From positions 26,734-90,733 of the forward strand of contig JANQRP010000041.1 of assembly GCA_028284495.1 (NCBI GenBank): a stretch of DNA of 64,000 nt, given 5' to 3'. The notes under the pieces were generated by a model. It worked only from the letters and a program-made list of their open reading frames with translations, searched no databases and was not told the origin of the DNA. The translations under genes were made by a program, and so were the position numbers. This stretch comes from Longimicrobiales bacterium. GTDB taxonomy: Bacteria > Gemmatimonadota > Gemmatimonadetes > Longimicrobiales > Gaopeijiaceae. Shown in pieces: positions 34,689-45,200 of this stretch (positions are counted from its first letter, which is position 1; each line of letters opens with the position of its first letter).

Positions 34689-37445
34689 ATGACTCGACGG
34701 ACTCGCGTTCTCGGACCCGCGCACCTCCTGGTGCTCGTCGCGACCCTCTCGGTCGCGGGGCCCTCCCCGGCCTCCGCCCAGGACGCCCGCCCGCTCCCGA
34801 TCTCGGAGTACCACCTCTGGCGGTCGATCGACGGCGAGACGATCTCGCCCGACGGCGCACACGTCGCGTGGAGCTATTCGCGCCTGCGTGCCGACGACAC
34901 ACTGCACGTGCGGCGCCTCGCGGACGGGGAGACGACCATGGTGCCCCGCGCCTCGTCCGCCCGCTTCTCGGACGACGGCGCGTGGATCGCCTACGAGATC
35001 TCGGCCCCGTGGGACGACGAGGACGGCGAGGACCGCGTCGGCCTGATGAACCTCGCTTCGGGCGAACGCTGGAGCTGGGCCGGTCCGGGCAGCTTCGGAT
35101 TCGCGCCTAGCTCGTCGCACTTCTGGCTCGTGAAGCGGACCGGCGACGAGGACGCCGACGGCTCCGACCTCGTGCTGAGGAACCTCGCCGACGGCTACGA
35201 CGAGCTGATCGGCGGGGTGGCCGAGTACGGGTGGAACGAGTCCGGCTCGTTCCTGGCCTACACCGTGGACGCGGCGGATGGCGACGGGAACGGACTCTAC
35301 CTGCTGGAGGCGGCCTCGGGTGCGCGGCGCGCCCTCGACAACGCCAACGCCCGCTACGCCCAGCTCGAGTGGTCCGAGGACGGCTCGGCTCTGGCGGTGC
35401 TGCGGGGCGAGACCCCAGAGGGCATGCAGGAGCGCGAGAACGCGGTGGTCGTGGTGCGGAACCCCGGCATCCGGACGCCCGATGTGCGCGTCCTCGACGG
35501 ACCCGACGGCCTCGACGAAGGCCGCGTGATCAGCGAGCGCGCCGGGCTCCAGTGGTCGGACGACGGCCGGATCCTCTTCGTCGGCACCAAGGATCAGATC
35601 GAGGAGGTGGAGGAGTGGGACGAGGAGGGGCTGCCGCTCGCCGACGTGAACATCTGGCACTGGAATGACGACCGTATCCAGGCGCAGCAGCAGCGGAGCC
35701 TCGCCGGCGACCTCCGGCGCACGGACCTCGCCGCCCTCCACCTCGACGCCGGCCGGCTGGTCACGCTCGAGACCGACGACGAGCGCGTGGCGAACCTCAC
35801 CCCGGACGGCCGCTGGGCGATCACCCGCGATGGCAGCGCGTACGTCAGTGACTGGCGACCGGCGTACGGCGACTACGTCCGTGTGGACGTCGCCACGGGC
35901 GAGCGAACGCCGATCGTCGAGCGGCAGCTTCGCACGCTCGGCTCGTCGCCGGACGGCGCGTGGTGGCTCTACTGGAAGGACGGCGACGTGTGGGCGTACG
36001 AGGTGGCCGCGGACGACCACGTGAACCTCACGGCCGGCGCAGAGACGGATTTCACCGACGCCGAGTACGACTATCACGGCGAGCATCCGCCCTACGGTGT
36101 CGAGGGCTGGGTCGGAACGGACCGCGGGGGCGCCGAGGGCTTGGTCCTCGCCCACCGCTACGACCTCTGGTTCCAGCCGATCGACGGCTCCGCCGCCGAG
36201 ATCCTGACGAACCACCTCGGCTCGAACGACCGGGTCCGACTGCGCGTCGTGGAGACCGATCCCGACACGGAGTGGATCGACCTGGACGACGACCTTCTTC
36301 TGTCGGCCTTTCGCGAACGCACGAAGGACCAGGGATGGTACACGCTCCGTCCGGGCGCGCCGCCCGCCGAGATCACGATGGAGGCCGCCGCCTTCTCGGG
36401 GCTCGACAAGGCCGAGGACGCCGACGTGTTCCTGTACACGCGCGAGACCTTCCGGGACTTCCCCGACCTCCACGTCAGCGGACCGAACCTGCGGGAGCGT
36501 GAGCGGCTGACGGACGCCAACCCCCAGCAGGCCGACTACCTCTGGGGCGACCGCATCGTCTTCGACTACGAGCTCGCGGACGGAACGCCGCTGCAGGGCA
36601 TTCTCGCCGTCCCCGAGACCCGGGCCGAGGGCGAACGTCTCCCGATGATCGTGCGGTTCTACGAGAAGATGTCGGACCAGATGCATCAGTATCCGACCCC
36701 GGCGCACCGCCATTCGCCGAACTTCGCGGGCTACGTGTCGAACGGGTATCTCATCATGCAGCCCGACGTGCACTTCCGTGTCGGCAGCTCCCATACCGAC
36801 ATGCTCGAGGCCGTCGAGGCCGCGACGCAGGCGGTGATCGACATGGGCTACGCGGATCCGGACGCCATCGGGCTCAGTGGGCACTCCTACTCGGGGGGTG
36901 GGGGCGCCTTCATCGCGACCCGATCCGAGATGTTCGCGGCGGTCGCGCACGGCGCGGCACCAATCAACCTGGTCAGCGAGTTCAACCAGCTCTTCGTGGG
37001 CAGCGGCCAGAACAACCACCGCTACGACATCTACGGCCAGGGCCGCTACGCCACCGACCCGTACGCCGACTTCGACCTCTACTGGGACCAGTCGCCGATC
37101 TCGGGCGTCGAGACCATGGGCACGCCCGTGCTGTATCTGCACGGCGAGGACGATCCGACGGTCAACTGGGAGCAGGGACTCGAGTGGTACAACGCACTTC
37201 GATTCCTCGGGAAGCCGATCATCTGGCTCAGCTACCCCGGCGAGGGCCACGGCCTCTCACGGCTGGAGAATCGGATCGACTTCCAGTACCGGCTTCGGCA
37301 GTTCTTCGATCACCACCTCACGGGCGCGCCCCCGCCCACGTGGATGACGGACGGGATCCCCCAGGTCGAGAAGGACCGGCACCTGCGTGACTTCGCGCCG
37401 CGGATCTTCACGGGCGGCGGGTCGACCGGCGGGGGGTCGAACTGA
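34689..37445 (+). CDS. Secreted S9-family serine peptidase, paralog of the 13840 gene
   Basis: 918 residues with signal peptide VATLSVAGPSPASAQ. The propeller begins with ISEYHLWRSIDGETISPDG, closely matching the layout of the protein at 13840. The catalytic domain has the nucleophile in IGLSGHSYSGGGG, the Asp in YLHGEDDPTVNWEQG and the His in PGEGHGLS. It lacks the long Glu/Asp insertion found in its paralog. It probably degrades oligopeptides in the periplasm. A low-complexity tail (GGGSTGGGSN) ends the protein. The ATG at 34689 is chosen over an upstream in-frame start lying in the barrel gene. Confidence 0.88.
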   Translation: MTRRTRVLGPAHLLVLVATLSVAGPSPASAQDARPLPISEYHLWRSIDGETISPDGAHVAWSYSRLRADDTLHVRRLADGETTMVPRASSARFSDDGAWIAYEISAPWDDEDGEDRVGLMNLASGERWSWAGPGSFGFAPSSSHFWLVKRTGDEDADGSDLVLRNLADGYDELIGGVAEYGWNESGSFLAYTVDAADGDGNGLYLLEAASGARRALDNANARYAQLEWSEDGSALAVLRGETPEGMQERENAVVVVRNPGIRTPDVRVLDGPDGLDEGRVISERAGLQWSDDGRILFVGTKDQIEEVEEWDEEGLPLADVNIWHWNDDRIQAQQQRSLAGDLRRTDLAALHLDAGRLVTLETDDERVANLTPDGRWAITRDGSAYVSDWRPAYGDYVRVDVATGERTPIVERQLRTLGSSPDGAWWLYWKDGDVWAYEVAADDHVNLTAGAETDFTDAEYDYHGEHPPYGVEGWVGTDRGGAEGLVLAHRYDLWFQPIDGSAAEILTNHLGSNDRVRLRVVETDPDTEWIDLDDDLLLSAFRERTKDQGWYTLRPGAPPAEITMEAAAFSGLDKAEDADVFLYTRETFRDFPDLHVSGPNLRERERLTDANPQQADYLWGDRIVFDYELADGTPLQGILAVPETRAEGERLPMIVRFYEKMSDQMHQYPTPAHRHSPNFAGYVSNGYLIMQPDVHFRVGSSHTDMLEAVEAATQAVIDMGYADPDAIGLSGHSYSGGGGAFIATRSEMFAAVAHGAAPINLVSEFNQLFVGSGQNNHRYDIYGQGRYATDPYADFDLYWDQSPISGVETMGTPVLYLHGEDDPTVNWEQGLEWYNALRFLGKPIIWLSYPGEGHGLSRLENRIDFQYRLRQFFDHHLTGAPPPTWMTDGIPQVEKDRHLRDFAPRIFTGGGSTGGGSN

Positions 37446-37548
37446 ACGGGGCGCGGGTCGGAACCGCGCGGTACCGGGCAGGTACGAAACCCGCGAGCGT
37501 CCGGGGCTCGTACGCCCCCTCGTCGAACGTCCGATTTCGAGGCCAGAC

Positions 37549-38355
37549 ATGACTCGGCTCCACTTCCGATCCCGCGCGCGCATCCCGATCGGGCTCGTCG
37601 CCTCACTCTCCGTCGTGTTCGGGCTCGCCGCCTGCGCCTCCGGCCCCCGGCCTTCGCCGTCGACGGGGTCGCCCACGCCCGACGCGTCGGCGCCCAGCGG
37701 CACTCCCGCACCCACCGTGGTCCAGCCCGGTGCGCCGGGCGAGGCCGGCCGGGTCGTGACGGTGGAGGGTATCGCGAGTCAGGAGCGTCCGTCCTGGACC
37801 CAGGCGGACGCCGACTTCATGGCGGGCATGATCCACCACCACGCCCAGGCCCTGCAGATGACCGCGCTCATTCCCGAGCGCTCGGCGAGCGCCGGGGTGC
37901 ACCAGATGGGCCTCCGCATGGAGATCTCGCAGCGGGACGAGATCCGCCTCATGCAGGACTGGCTCGAACAGCGAGGTCTCCCGTACGCCGATGTCGTGCT
38001 CGAGGAGGGCCCGATGCAGGGAACGATGCGGGGCATGATGGATCACGGCGCGGCCGGGCACGACATGTCGAGCATGGCCGGTGACGCGATGGACGGCGGC
38101 CTCATGGCGATGCCGGGCATGCTCTCACCCGATCAGATGGAGGAACTCCGCACGTCGACCGGCGACGCCTTCGACCAGCGCTTCCTCGAGTTCATGATCC
38201 AGCACCACACCGGTGCGCTGGTGATGGTCGAAGAACTCCTGTCGGTGCCCGGCGCGGCACAGGACACGCGGGTCTCCGACTTCGCCGGCGACGTCGACGC
38301 CGATCAGCGCGCCGAGATCGACCGCATGCGGATGCTTCTGGCGCAGTATCGCTGA
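37549..38355 (+). CDS. DUF305-family lipoprotein
   Basis: 268 residues. The lipobox is FGLAAC, followed by a Ser/Pro/Thr linker. The DUF305 domain is a ferritin-like four-helix fold: DADFMAGMIHHHAQALQMT, a Met/His-rich middle (MRGMMDHGAAGHDMSSM) and FDQRFLEFMIQHHTGALVMVEEL. The two M-I-x-H-H motifs and the Met richness suggest copper or other soft-metal binding, as proposed for DUF305 proteins. It precedes the LVIVD-repeat gene by 61 bp and is likely co-transcribed with it. Confidence 0.87.
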   Translation: MTRLHFRSRARIPIGLVASLSVVFGLAACASGPRPSPSTGSPTPDASAPSGTPAPTVVQPGAPGEAGRVVTVEGIASQERPSWTQADADFMAGMIHHHAQALQMTALIPERSASAGVHQMGLRMEISQRDEIRLMQDWLEQRGLPYADVVLEEGPMQGTMRGMMDHGAAGHDMSSMAGDAMDGGLMAMPGMLSPDQMEELRTSTGDAFDQRFLEFMIQHHTGALVMVEELLSVPGAAQDTRVSDFAGDVDADQRAEIDRMRMLLAQYR

Positions 38356-38416
38356 GCGCCGCATCCTCGTGACTTCGCACGACCCTTACTCCGGGACTCA
38401 CCCAGGCAGGACACGA

Positions 38417-40258
38417 ATGAACAGAACGACGTTCGACACCCCCGTTCGCCTCCGCACCCTGGCGACCGCCGGTGCGCTCGCCATGACGGGCCTCCTGGTC
38501 CTCATGCCGGCCGACGCGTCCGCGCAGGACATGGGCATGCAGATGACCGAGGAGCTCGAGCCGCCGCGGCTCGACTGGAATCCGAACGACCCACGGATCG
38601 GTCTGTCGGCGGGCTGGCGGGACGCCGACGAGGCCATCTGGAACCTGACCAAGCTCGCCTCCATGTGGCGCCCCGAGGGGTTCTTCAACCCGGAGAACCC
38701 GGGCGACAGCGACTTCAGCAACACCGACATCGCCTTCGCCGGGGACTTCATGTTCCAGGGGAGCTACCACGGCTTCAAGATCTACGACATCTCCAACCCG
38801 TCGAGCCCGGTGCTTCGAACCGCCGTGGTCTGTCCGGGCGGGCAGGGCGACGTGTCGGTCTACGGAAACCTGCTCGTATTGTCGTCGCAGTCTCCGCGAG
38901 CACGTCTCGACTGTGGCGTCGGCGGTGTCGAGGAGACGGTCAGCGACATCCGGGTCAAGGGCGTCCGGATCTTCGACATCTCGAACATCGACGCGCCGCA
39001 GCAGGTGGCCGTCGTGCAGTCCTGCCGCGGCTCGCACACGCACACGATCCTCAAGTCGCCCAACGACGACGAGAACCTGTACGTGTACATCCAGGGCACG
39101 AGTCCGCCCCGTCCGGCCGACGAGCTCGCGGGATGTGTGGCGGAGCAAGATGATCCGAACACCTCCTACTTCCGGATCGAGGTCGTGCGGGTGCCGCTCG
39201 CCAACCCGGCGGCGGCCGAAATCGTGAACGAGCCCCGGATCTTCGCCGACGAGCAGGGTGACATCCGCGGCCTCAACCCGGGCGGTGTCCCGGTTCCCGG
39301 TGCGCAGCAGTCCCGGCCCACCAACCAGTGCCACGACATCACGACCTACCCGGCGCTCGGGCTGGCCGGCGGCGCATGCTCCGGCAACGGGATCCTGCTC
39401 GACGTGACGGACCCCGCCAACCCCGTGCGCGTGAGCGAGGTCGCCGACCCGAACTTCGCGTACTGGCACTCCGCCACGTTCAACAACGACGGCTCTTCGG
39501 TGCTCTTCACCGACGAGTGGGGCGGCGGCTCTTCGCCGCGGTGCCGCGCCACCGACCCCGCCACCTGGGGCGCGAACGCGATCTTCTCGCGCGACGAGAA
39601 CAACCGGATGGAACTCGAGGGCTACTACAAGCTCCCGGTGCCGCAGACCGACACGGAAAACTGCGTGGCCCACAACGGCTCGCTCATCCCGGTCCCGGGG
39701 CGCGACATCAAGGTGCAGGCGTGGTACCAGGGGGGCGTGTCGGTCCTCGACTTCACGGACCCGGCCAACGCCTTCGAGATCGCCTACTTCGATCGCGGGC
39801 CGATCTCCGAGGACCAGATCTACACGGGTGGCTACTGGTCGACGTACTGGTACAACGGCCGGATCTACGGCGCCGAGATCAGCCGCGGGATCGACGTCTT
39901 CGAGCTCGAGCCGAGCGAGCACCTGTCGGCCAACGAGATCGCCGCCGCCGAGGCCGTGATTCTCGACGAGTTCAACGCGCAGATGCAGCCGATGTTCGAG
40001 TGGGAGGACACGCCCGTGGTGGCGCGCGCCTACCTCGACCAGCTGGAGCGCGGGGGGCGGATTCTCGCATCGCGGGCGCAGGCGGTAGACCGGGTCCTGA
40101 GTTCGGTCGAGTCCGGGCGGATGAACGCGGGGCAGCTCCGAGAGGTGGCCTCCGACCTCGAGGCGGACGCGCTCGCCGTCGACAACCTCGAGCTGGGCGG
40201 CGACGCCGAGACGCTCGCGAAGCTCGCCTCCGTCCTCCGCGGCATCGCGGCGATGTAG
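38417..40258 (+). CDS. LVIVD-repeat beta-propeller protein, exported
   Basis: 613 residues with a signal peptide ending ADASAQ. The body contains LVIVD-type blades (GFKIYDISNPSSPVL, GVRIFDISNIDAPQQV, GILLDVTDPANPVRV, VSVLDFTDPANAFEI), each a surface-propeller repeat. Eight or so Cys suggest periplasmic disulfides. The last 120 residues form a helical tail (LSANEIAAAEAVIL and on), related to nothing I recognise. LVIVD proteins are found on bacterial surfaces and have no defined enzymatic role. The pairing with a DUF305 gene suggests one cell-envelope system. A strong hairpin terminator follows 32 bp after the stop. Confidence 0.85.
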   Translation: MNRTTFDTPVRLRTLATAGALAMTGLLVLMPADASAQDMGMQMTEELEPPRLDWNPNDPRIGLSAGWRDADEAIWNLTKLASMWRPEGFFNPENPGDSDFSNTDIAFAGDFMFQGSYHGFKIYDISNPSSPVLRTAVVCPGGQGDVSVYGNLLVLSSQSPRARLDCGVGGVEETVSDIRVKGVRIFDISNIDAPQQVAVVQSCRGSHTHTILKSPNDDENLYVYIQGTSPPRPADELAGCVAEQDDPNTSYFRIEVVRVPLANPAAAEIVNEPRIFADEQGDIRGLNPGGVPVPGAQQSRPTNQCHDITTYPALGLAGGACSGNGILLDVTDPANPVRVSEVADPNFAYWHSATFNNDGSSVLFTDEWGGGSSPRCRATDPATWGANAIFSRDENNRMELEGYYKLPVPQTDTENCVAHNGSLIPVPGRDIKVQAWYQGGVSVLDFTDPANAFEIAYFDRGPISEDQIYTGGYWSTYWYNGRIYGAEISRGIDVFELEPSEHLSANEIAAAEAVILDEFNAQMQPMFEWEDTPVVARAYLDQLERGGRILASRAQAVDRVLSSVESGRMNAGQLREVASDLEADALAVDNLELGGDAETLAKLASVLRGIAAM

Positions 40259-40290
40259 GCGCGCTCGGCGGCGGTTCCGACGCGACACGG

Positions 40291-40320
40291 CGGCCGGTCC
40301 TCCTGTGGGAGGGCCGGCCG
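40291..40320. terminator. Bidirectional terminator hairpin between convergent genes
   Basis: A 13 bp stem (40291-40303 with 40308-40320, one G-U position) encloses the tetraloop TGTG. It sits between the LVIVD gene stop at 40258 and the convergent gene ending at 40329. The plus side continues into a T-enriched stretch (TTCGTCGTTCATT), fitting intrinsic termination. Confidence 0.75.
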
Positions 40321-40328
40321 TTCGTCGT

Positions 40329-40889
40329 TCATTCGCCGTCCACGCGGTCCCCGATCGGGTCCGGGGTCCCCCCGTCGACCCCGCCCTCGGCGTCGATTCG
40401 GCGGGCGCGGGCGCGGACCGAGGCGGCGGAGTCCGCGCGGGCGTCACGGAGCGCGTCTGCCGCCCGGTCGGCCAGAGAGGCGTGATCGCGGGCCAGGCAC
40501 ACGAGAGCGTCCGTCGCCCAGGCGCGGAGGAACGGGCGCTGGCTCGCTCGCCAGAGCGAAAGTGCGGCGGCCAGGGGCGCCGCGTGCTCCTCCGGTACCC
40601 GCACGCAGCGGATCGCCTGCGCGATGTGGAGGCGAGCCCACGGGTCGTCCACCTCGGGGAGTCCGCCGACCAGGTCGCTCCACTGCCCGGCCGCCAGCGT
40701 CGCGTCACCCGACTCCAGCCACGCCCGCAGGAGCCAGGTGGCGCCGGCGGCGAGCTTCGGGTCCGGGCCGGACGCGAGCCCGATCGCGTCGTCGACGTCG
40801 CGCCCGGACGGCACACCGCGGTCGCGGATCCGCTCGAGCACGTCCACGCTCCGTCCGTCGTACTCCCCCAGCTTCGCGATCAGCACCAC
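40329..40889 (-). CDS. Small helical (HEAT-like) protein, unknown function
   Basis: 186 residues from the GTG at 40889, which has GGGAGG six bases upstream; an in-frame TTG at 40925 has no such site. It is rich in amphipathic helices (KLAAGATWLLRAWLESGD, WARLHIAQAIRCVRVP, PFLRAWATDALVCLARDH), resembling short HEAT/ARM-type repeats, with an Ala/Arg-rich C-terminus. It has no signal peptide, so it is cytoplasmic. I do not recognise a family. It is divergent from the DUF2911 gene. Confidence 0.65.
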   Translation of the reverse strand: MVLIAKLGEYDGRSVDVLERIRDRGVPSGRDVDDAIGLASGPDPKLAAGATWLLRAWLESGDATLAAGQWSDLVGGLPEVDDPWARLHIAQAIRCVRVPEEHAAPLAAALSLWRASQRPFLRAWATDALVCLARDHASLADRAADALRDARADSAASVRARARRIDAEGGVDGGTPDPIGDRVDGE

Positions 40890-41052
40890 GCCACACCTCC
40901 CCCCGTTGGGTCTTCGGCGATCCAAGTCCTGCCGTCACAACGCGTTCGCCGTCCCGCGTGTCCTTGCTCGGGGCTCAGGCACACACTGGCCGCGCTTCCG
41001 AAGCGATCACATATTCGCCCGTCATCCTACCGACCCTCCGTCCCGTGACACC

Positions 41053-42222
41053 ATGACCGCCCGCTCCCTCCGCTCGACCCTCCCGCTGCTCGCCCTCGTG
41101 CTGGGTACCGCCTGTGCCGACGGCGCCACCTCCGGCGGCGACGACAGCGCCGCCTATCTGACCCTGCTGGGCACCGACACCCTGGTGGTCGAATGGATGG
41201 AATTCGACGGCAACCGGGTGGAGGCGTCGGCGCTGATCCGGGGCGGACGGACGACCTGGAGCGAGTACGTGTTCGCGACCGACGAGGCCGGTGCGATCAC
41301 CGAGTGGGAGTCCCGCACGTGGGAGGGTGGAGGCCCCGGTGACGCCCTGCTCCGCCACGACCGCGTCGAGCAGACCGACTCGGGCACGATGATGGTGACG
41401 TCCGTCGCGGGCGATGAGGCATTCACGACGCGTGTCCGCCCGTTCGACGCAGAGGCGGGCGCGGTCCCGTTCGTGGACTTCCTGCACTGGCCGTTCGAGT
41501 TCGCCTTCCGTCGTGACGCCGACGCGGGAACGCTGGGTCGGGACGTGGAAACGCTCGGCGGCACCTTCGAGGTCGTGGAGAACGACGACGGGACGTACCG
41601 GCTGATCCATCCGAGCCGTGGACCCTCCACCGTCGAGATCTCGGACGACGGACGGATCCTGGCGCTCGACGGGACCGGCTCGACGCGGGCCTACGACCTC
41701 CGACGGATGGCGGTCGCCGACCTGGACCGCGACGCCATCGGTGCGACCTTCGGCGACCGACCGATCGGCCCGCTCTCGGGACGGGGCGAGGTCGCGAGCA
41801 CCGTCGCCGGTGTCACGTTCACCGGCGACTACGGCACGCCGCAGCGGCGCGGCCGCGACATCTTCGGCAGCCTCGTCGCGTACGGCGAACGCTGGCGGAC
41901 CGGCGCGAACCGCGCGACGCATCTCTCCTTCGACGGCGCCATCGTCATCGACGGCACCACCATCCCGGCCGGCGACTACACGCTCTACTCCATCCCGGAG
42001 GCGGACGGCGGCACGCTGATCATCAACGGGCAGACCGGCCAGACGGGGACGCGCTACGACCCCGAGATGGACGTGGCCCGCGTGGAGATGCGGCGTGAGG
42101 CGCTCGACGCGAACGTCGAGGTGTTCGAGATCGACGTGGTCGAGAACGAGGCGGGCGACGGCGGACGACTCGAGCTCCGGTGGGCCGAGACGGTCTACTT
42201 CGTACCGTTTACGGTCGGCTGA
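41053..42222 (+). CDS. DUF2911-containing lipoprotein
   Basis: 389 residues with the lipobox LVLGTAC. The first 220 residues form a beta-rich module of unknown type. The C-terminal DUF2911 domain is clear: DYGTPQRRGRDIFGSLVAYGERWRTGANRATHLSF and IPAGDYTLYSIPEADGGTLIIN. DUF2911 proteins are secreted and uncharacterised. The stop overlaps the next gene's reading frame as CTGA, and the frame of that gene is open back to 42180. Confidence 0.85.
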   Translation: MTARSLRSTLPLLALVLGTACADGATSGGDDSAAYLTLLGTDTLVVEWMEFDGNRVEASALIRGGRTTWSEYVFATDEAGAITEWESRTWEGGGPGDALLRHDRVEQTDSGTMMVTSVAGDEAFTTRVRPFDAEAGAVPFVDFLHWPFEFAFRRDADAGTLGRDVETLGGTFEVVENDDGTYRLIHPSRGPSTVEISDDGRILALDGTGSTRAYDLRRMAVADLDRDAIGATFGDRPIGPLSGRGEVASTVAGVTFTGDYGTPQRRGRDIFGSLVAYGERWRTGANRATHLSFDGAIVIDGTTIPAGDYTLYSIPEADGGTLIINGQTGQTGTRYDPEMDVARVEMRREALDANVEVFEIDVVENEAGDGGRLELRWAETVYFVPFTVG

Positions 42223-45200
42223 GGAGCGCAGCGACGGGCCGGCGCGGCATCGCCGGCGCGGTCCGCGCCGCCGCCATCGCCCGAGCGGTCGCGGCGGCCA
42301 TGGGCGTGGGTGTGGGCGTGGCCGCCGGTGGATTCGGTGCGCTGTTCTCGTCGCCGCTCGCCGCGCAGCAGGAACCCGCGACCGCGCCGCGCACCGACCT
42401 CGCGGGGCTCTTCAGCGAGGGGCGTATCCTTCGGGATCTGAGCGGCGACGGGGTGGTGGACGCCCTCTCGGTTCGGATCGTGGTGCCCGACCGGCCCGAT
42501 GCGACCTCGGCCACGGTGGCGGTGAACCTCGCGGCGCGGTTCGGCTTCGAGACTTCCGCGACGTCGCTCGGCCTCGTGACACCGCTCTCCTCGCTCGGGA
42601 CTCCGGACGTGCCGGTCGTGTTCGTCGGCGCCGCGGTGGCGGAGGCGGCGGGTGCGCTGGCCTCGGCGTCCGACCTCCTCGATGGTACCGCGCCGGGCGA
42701 GGGCCTCGTGCTGCACCTGCCCGCCGGCAGCGCGCTTCCGGCGGGCGGAATCGTCCTCGCCGGACACGACGCGACCGGCCTGCTCGCAGTCGGCGACTAT
42801 GTCGCGGGCCGGCTGCCCGAGATCTGGGGTGTCGAGGGCGACGGCTGGGCGGACGTGGCGGACGCGATCGACGGCTTCGTTTCGGCCCGCGGCGGAGGGC
42901 CCGCCGCGACCGTCGTCGAGCGAATCGTCGTGGATGCCGGCCGGCCCGGCGTCTCGCGGGCGCAGGCCCGGGTGGTCCTCTCGCCCGAGGTCGACGTCGA
43001 TGGCGTCGAGGCGCCGCTGCGAGGCGTGGGTGACGCCGAGCCCGATTCGACGGAGGCCGCGCCGCCGTCGGTCGAGACCCTGCACTTTCCCGACCTCCAC
43101 CGTCTGGACGTCGTGCTCGAGGCCGGGCCCGACGTCCGCACCGTCGCAGTCCGGCCCGACGAGCCGTGGGACACCCGCAAGGACGGGGCGTGGCGGCCCG
43201 ACTCCGACACCGGGTTCGGACTCCCGGAGTTGTACGAGGTGGATGGCCTCTACCGCGACACCAACCGCGACCTCGTCCCCGACGAGATCGAGGGCTACCT
43301 CTCGGTGGGCGCGGATGCCGATCCCGCGCGCGTGGGCGACCTCGCCACACGGATCGGGCTCGAGGTCGCCGGCCTTCGGGCGCCGCTCGCCGTGCCGGCC
43401 CGCCAGTCCGACGACCCCGGTGCGCTGGGTTTCCCGGTCGTGGTCGGCGGCGAGCACCCGTGGCTGGGCCGACTCCTCGACCAGGGCGACCTTCCGGGTT
43501 GGGACCCGGGCGCCGGCGCCGGATCGATCCGCCTCGTCGAGAGTGGCTTCGCGGGACGGGACGGGATGGTCGTGGCAGGGGGCGACCGAGCCGGGACGGA
43601 CGCCGCACTCGGCTGGCTCGCCGCGCGCGCACCCTACCTGCGGGACGCGGATCGCGGAGGCTACCGACTTCACGACGCACGGACGCATGCGCGCCGCACC
43701 CTGCAGGGCCGGACCGCCGGCGGTCAGGCCGCCCTCGCCCTCCACAAGCTGGACACCTGGATGCGGAGGCTGGCCGAGGACGGTTCGATGGCCGGCGCTC
43801 CCCTGCCCCCCGTCGTCGGAGACTCCGCCTCCACCGCGGGCCAGGAGCCTTCGGTGGGGTCCCCCGCGAGCCCGTCCCGCATCGAGGTCGAGCTTGCGAT
43901 CGAGACGGTGGAGGCGGGCCTCGAGGACGTGGCCACCGACGTCGTACGTGCGCGCTTCCCGGACGCCGCACTCGACGTGCGCACCTGGTCGACCGGGTTC
44001 GGCGTGGGCGACACGATCTACGCGCGGACGTTCGATCTCGGCTGGGAGGTCGAGGACGCGAGGGCGCTGCTCGAACGCGATGTGTATCCGGCGGTGAACC
44101 GCGATTCGCCGGTATCCGTGCACCTTCGCGTCAGCGAGCCCCCGGAGATCCGCGAGGCGCTCGAGGCGGAAATCCGGTCGGAGCTCGTCGCCCGCGGCGC
44201 GCCCGCGATCGACGTCACGGTCCTGAGCGCATACAAGCAGGGCTATTCGTGGCTGGTGGACGACGTCCTCTCTCGCATTCGCGGGCTGGACTTCGGCAGC
44301 GGCGTGGGCGACATCCGCGTCGAGTACCACACGCTCCAGGAGGCGGACGACGTCCGCTGGCAGACGATCGCTGCGGAAACGCGGTGGCTTCAGGAGCTGT
44401 ACCCGGTGGACGCCGTCCTCGCCCGCGAACTCGGGATCGACGTGAACCGGATCACGTTCCACCCCGTCCGCCGTCCCGGTTCCGTATACCGCGTCGAGGT
44501 CCGCGGCCTCGACGGTGAAGTCCTGATGGAGGACACCTTTCACCCCACCTGGGTGGTGCGCCCCTTCTTCGATCTCTTCCCCGAGTACGAGCAGGTCAGG
44601 GTCACCACCGGGCGGCTGACAGCCAGCGTCGGGGGCGAGACGGTGGTCGACGAGCGGATCGTCACCGATCCCGAGCGGTTCTGGGACCGGCTGCAGACGG
44701 ACGTGTACGGACGCATGATCGAGTACGTCATGGATATCCAGGACGGGGCGCCGTCCGGCGGGAATGCGCCGTACTTCGACGAATTCCGGGTGGACCTCCG
44801 CCTCAGCGAGCCGGACCACCGGATCGGAATCCAGGAAGAGGTGATCAGCTCGCTCGAGGCGATGCACGAGGACATCTACTTCGAAACGCTGACGCTCTTC
44901 GACCTGATCGGCGATCGCTACGGTGTCGGCGGGCTGTCGTATCCGGGCCGCGTCCTGCCGTACATCGACCCTACCGGGGCCGGAGCGCCGGGCACCGCGA
45001 CCGTCTCGCTCACTGGCAAGCAGCGGGGCGTACCCGAGCTCGTGGTCCGTGCCTTCGGTGTCGATCCCGGCGCGCGGCCGGTCCCGGAGGTGGAGGTCCG
45101 CGACTACGCGCTCTCGGGGATCGCGCTCGAAGCGCCCGAACTGGTCGGCGTCACGGTGCGGGATGTGGCCGGGGGTGGCGCCCCGACCGTGAACGGTGCG

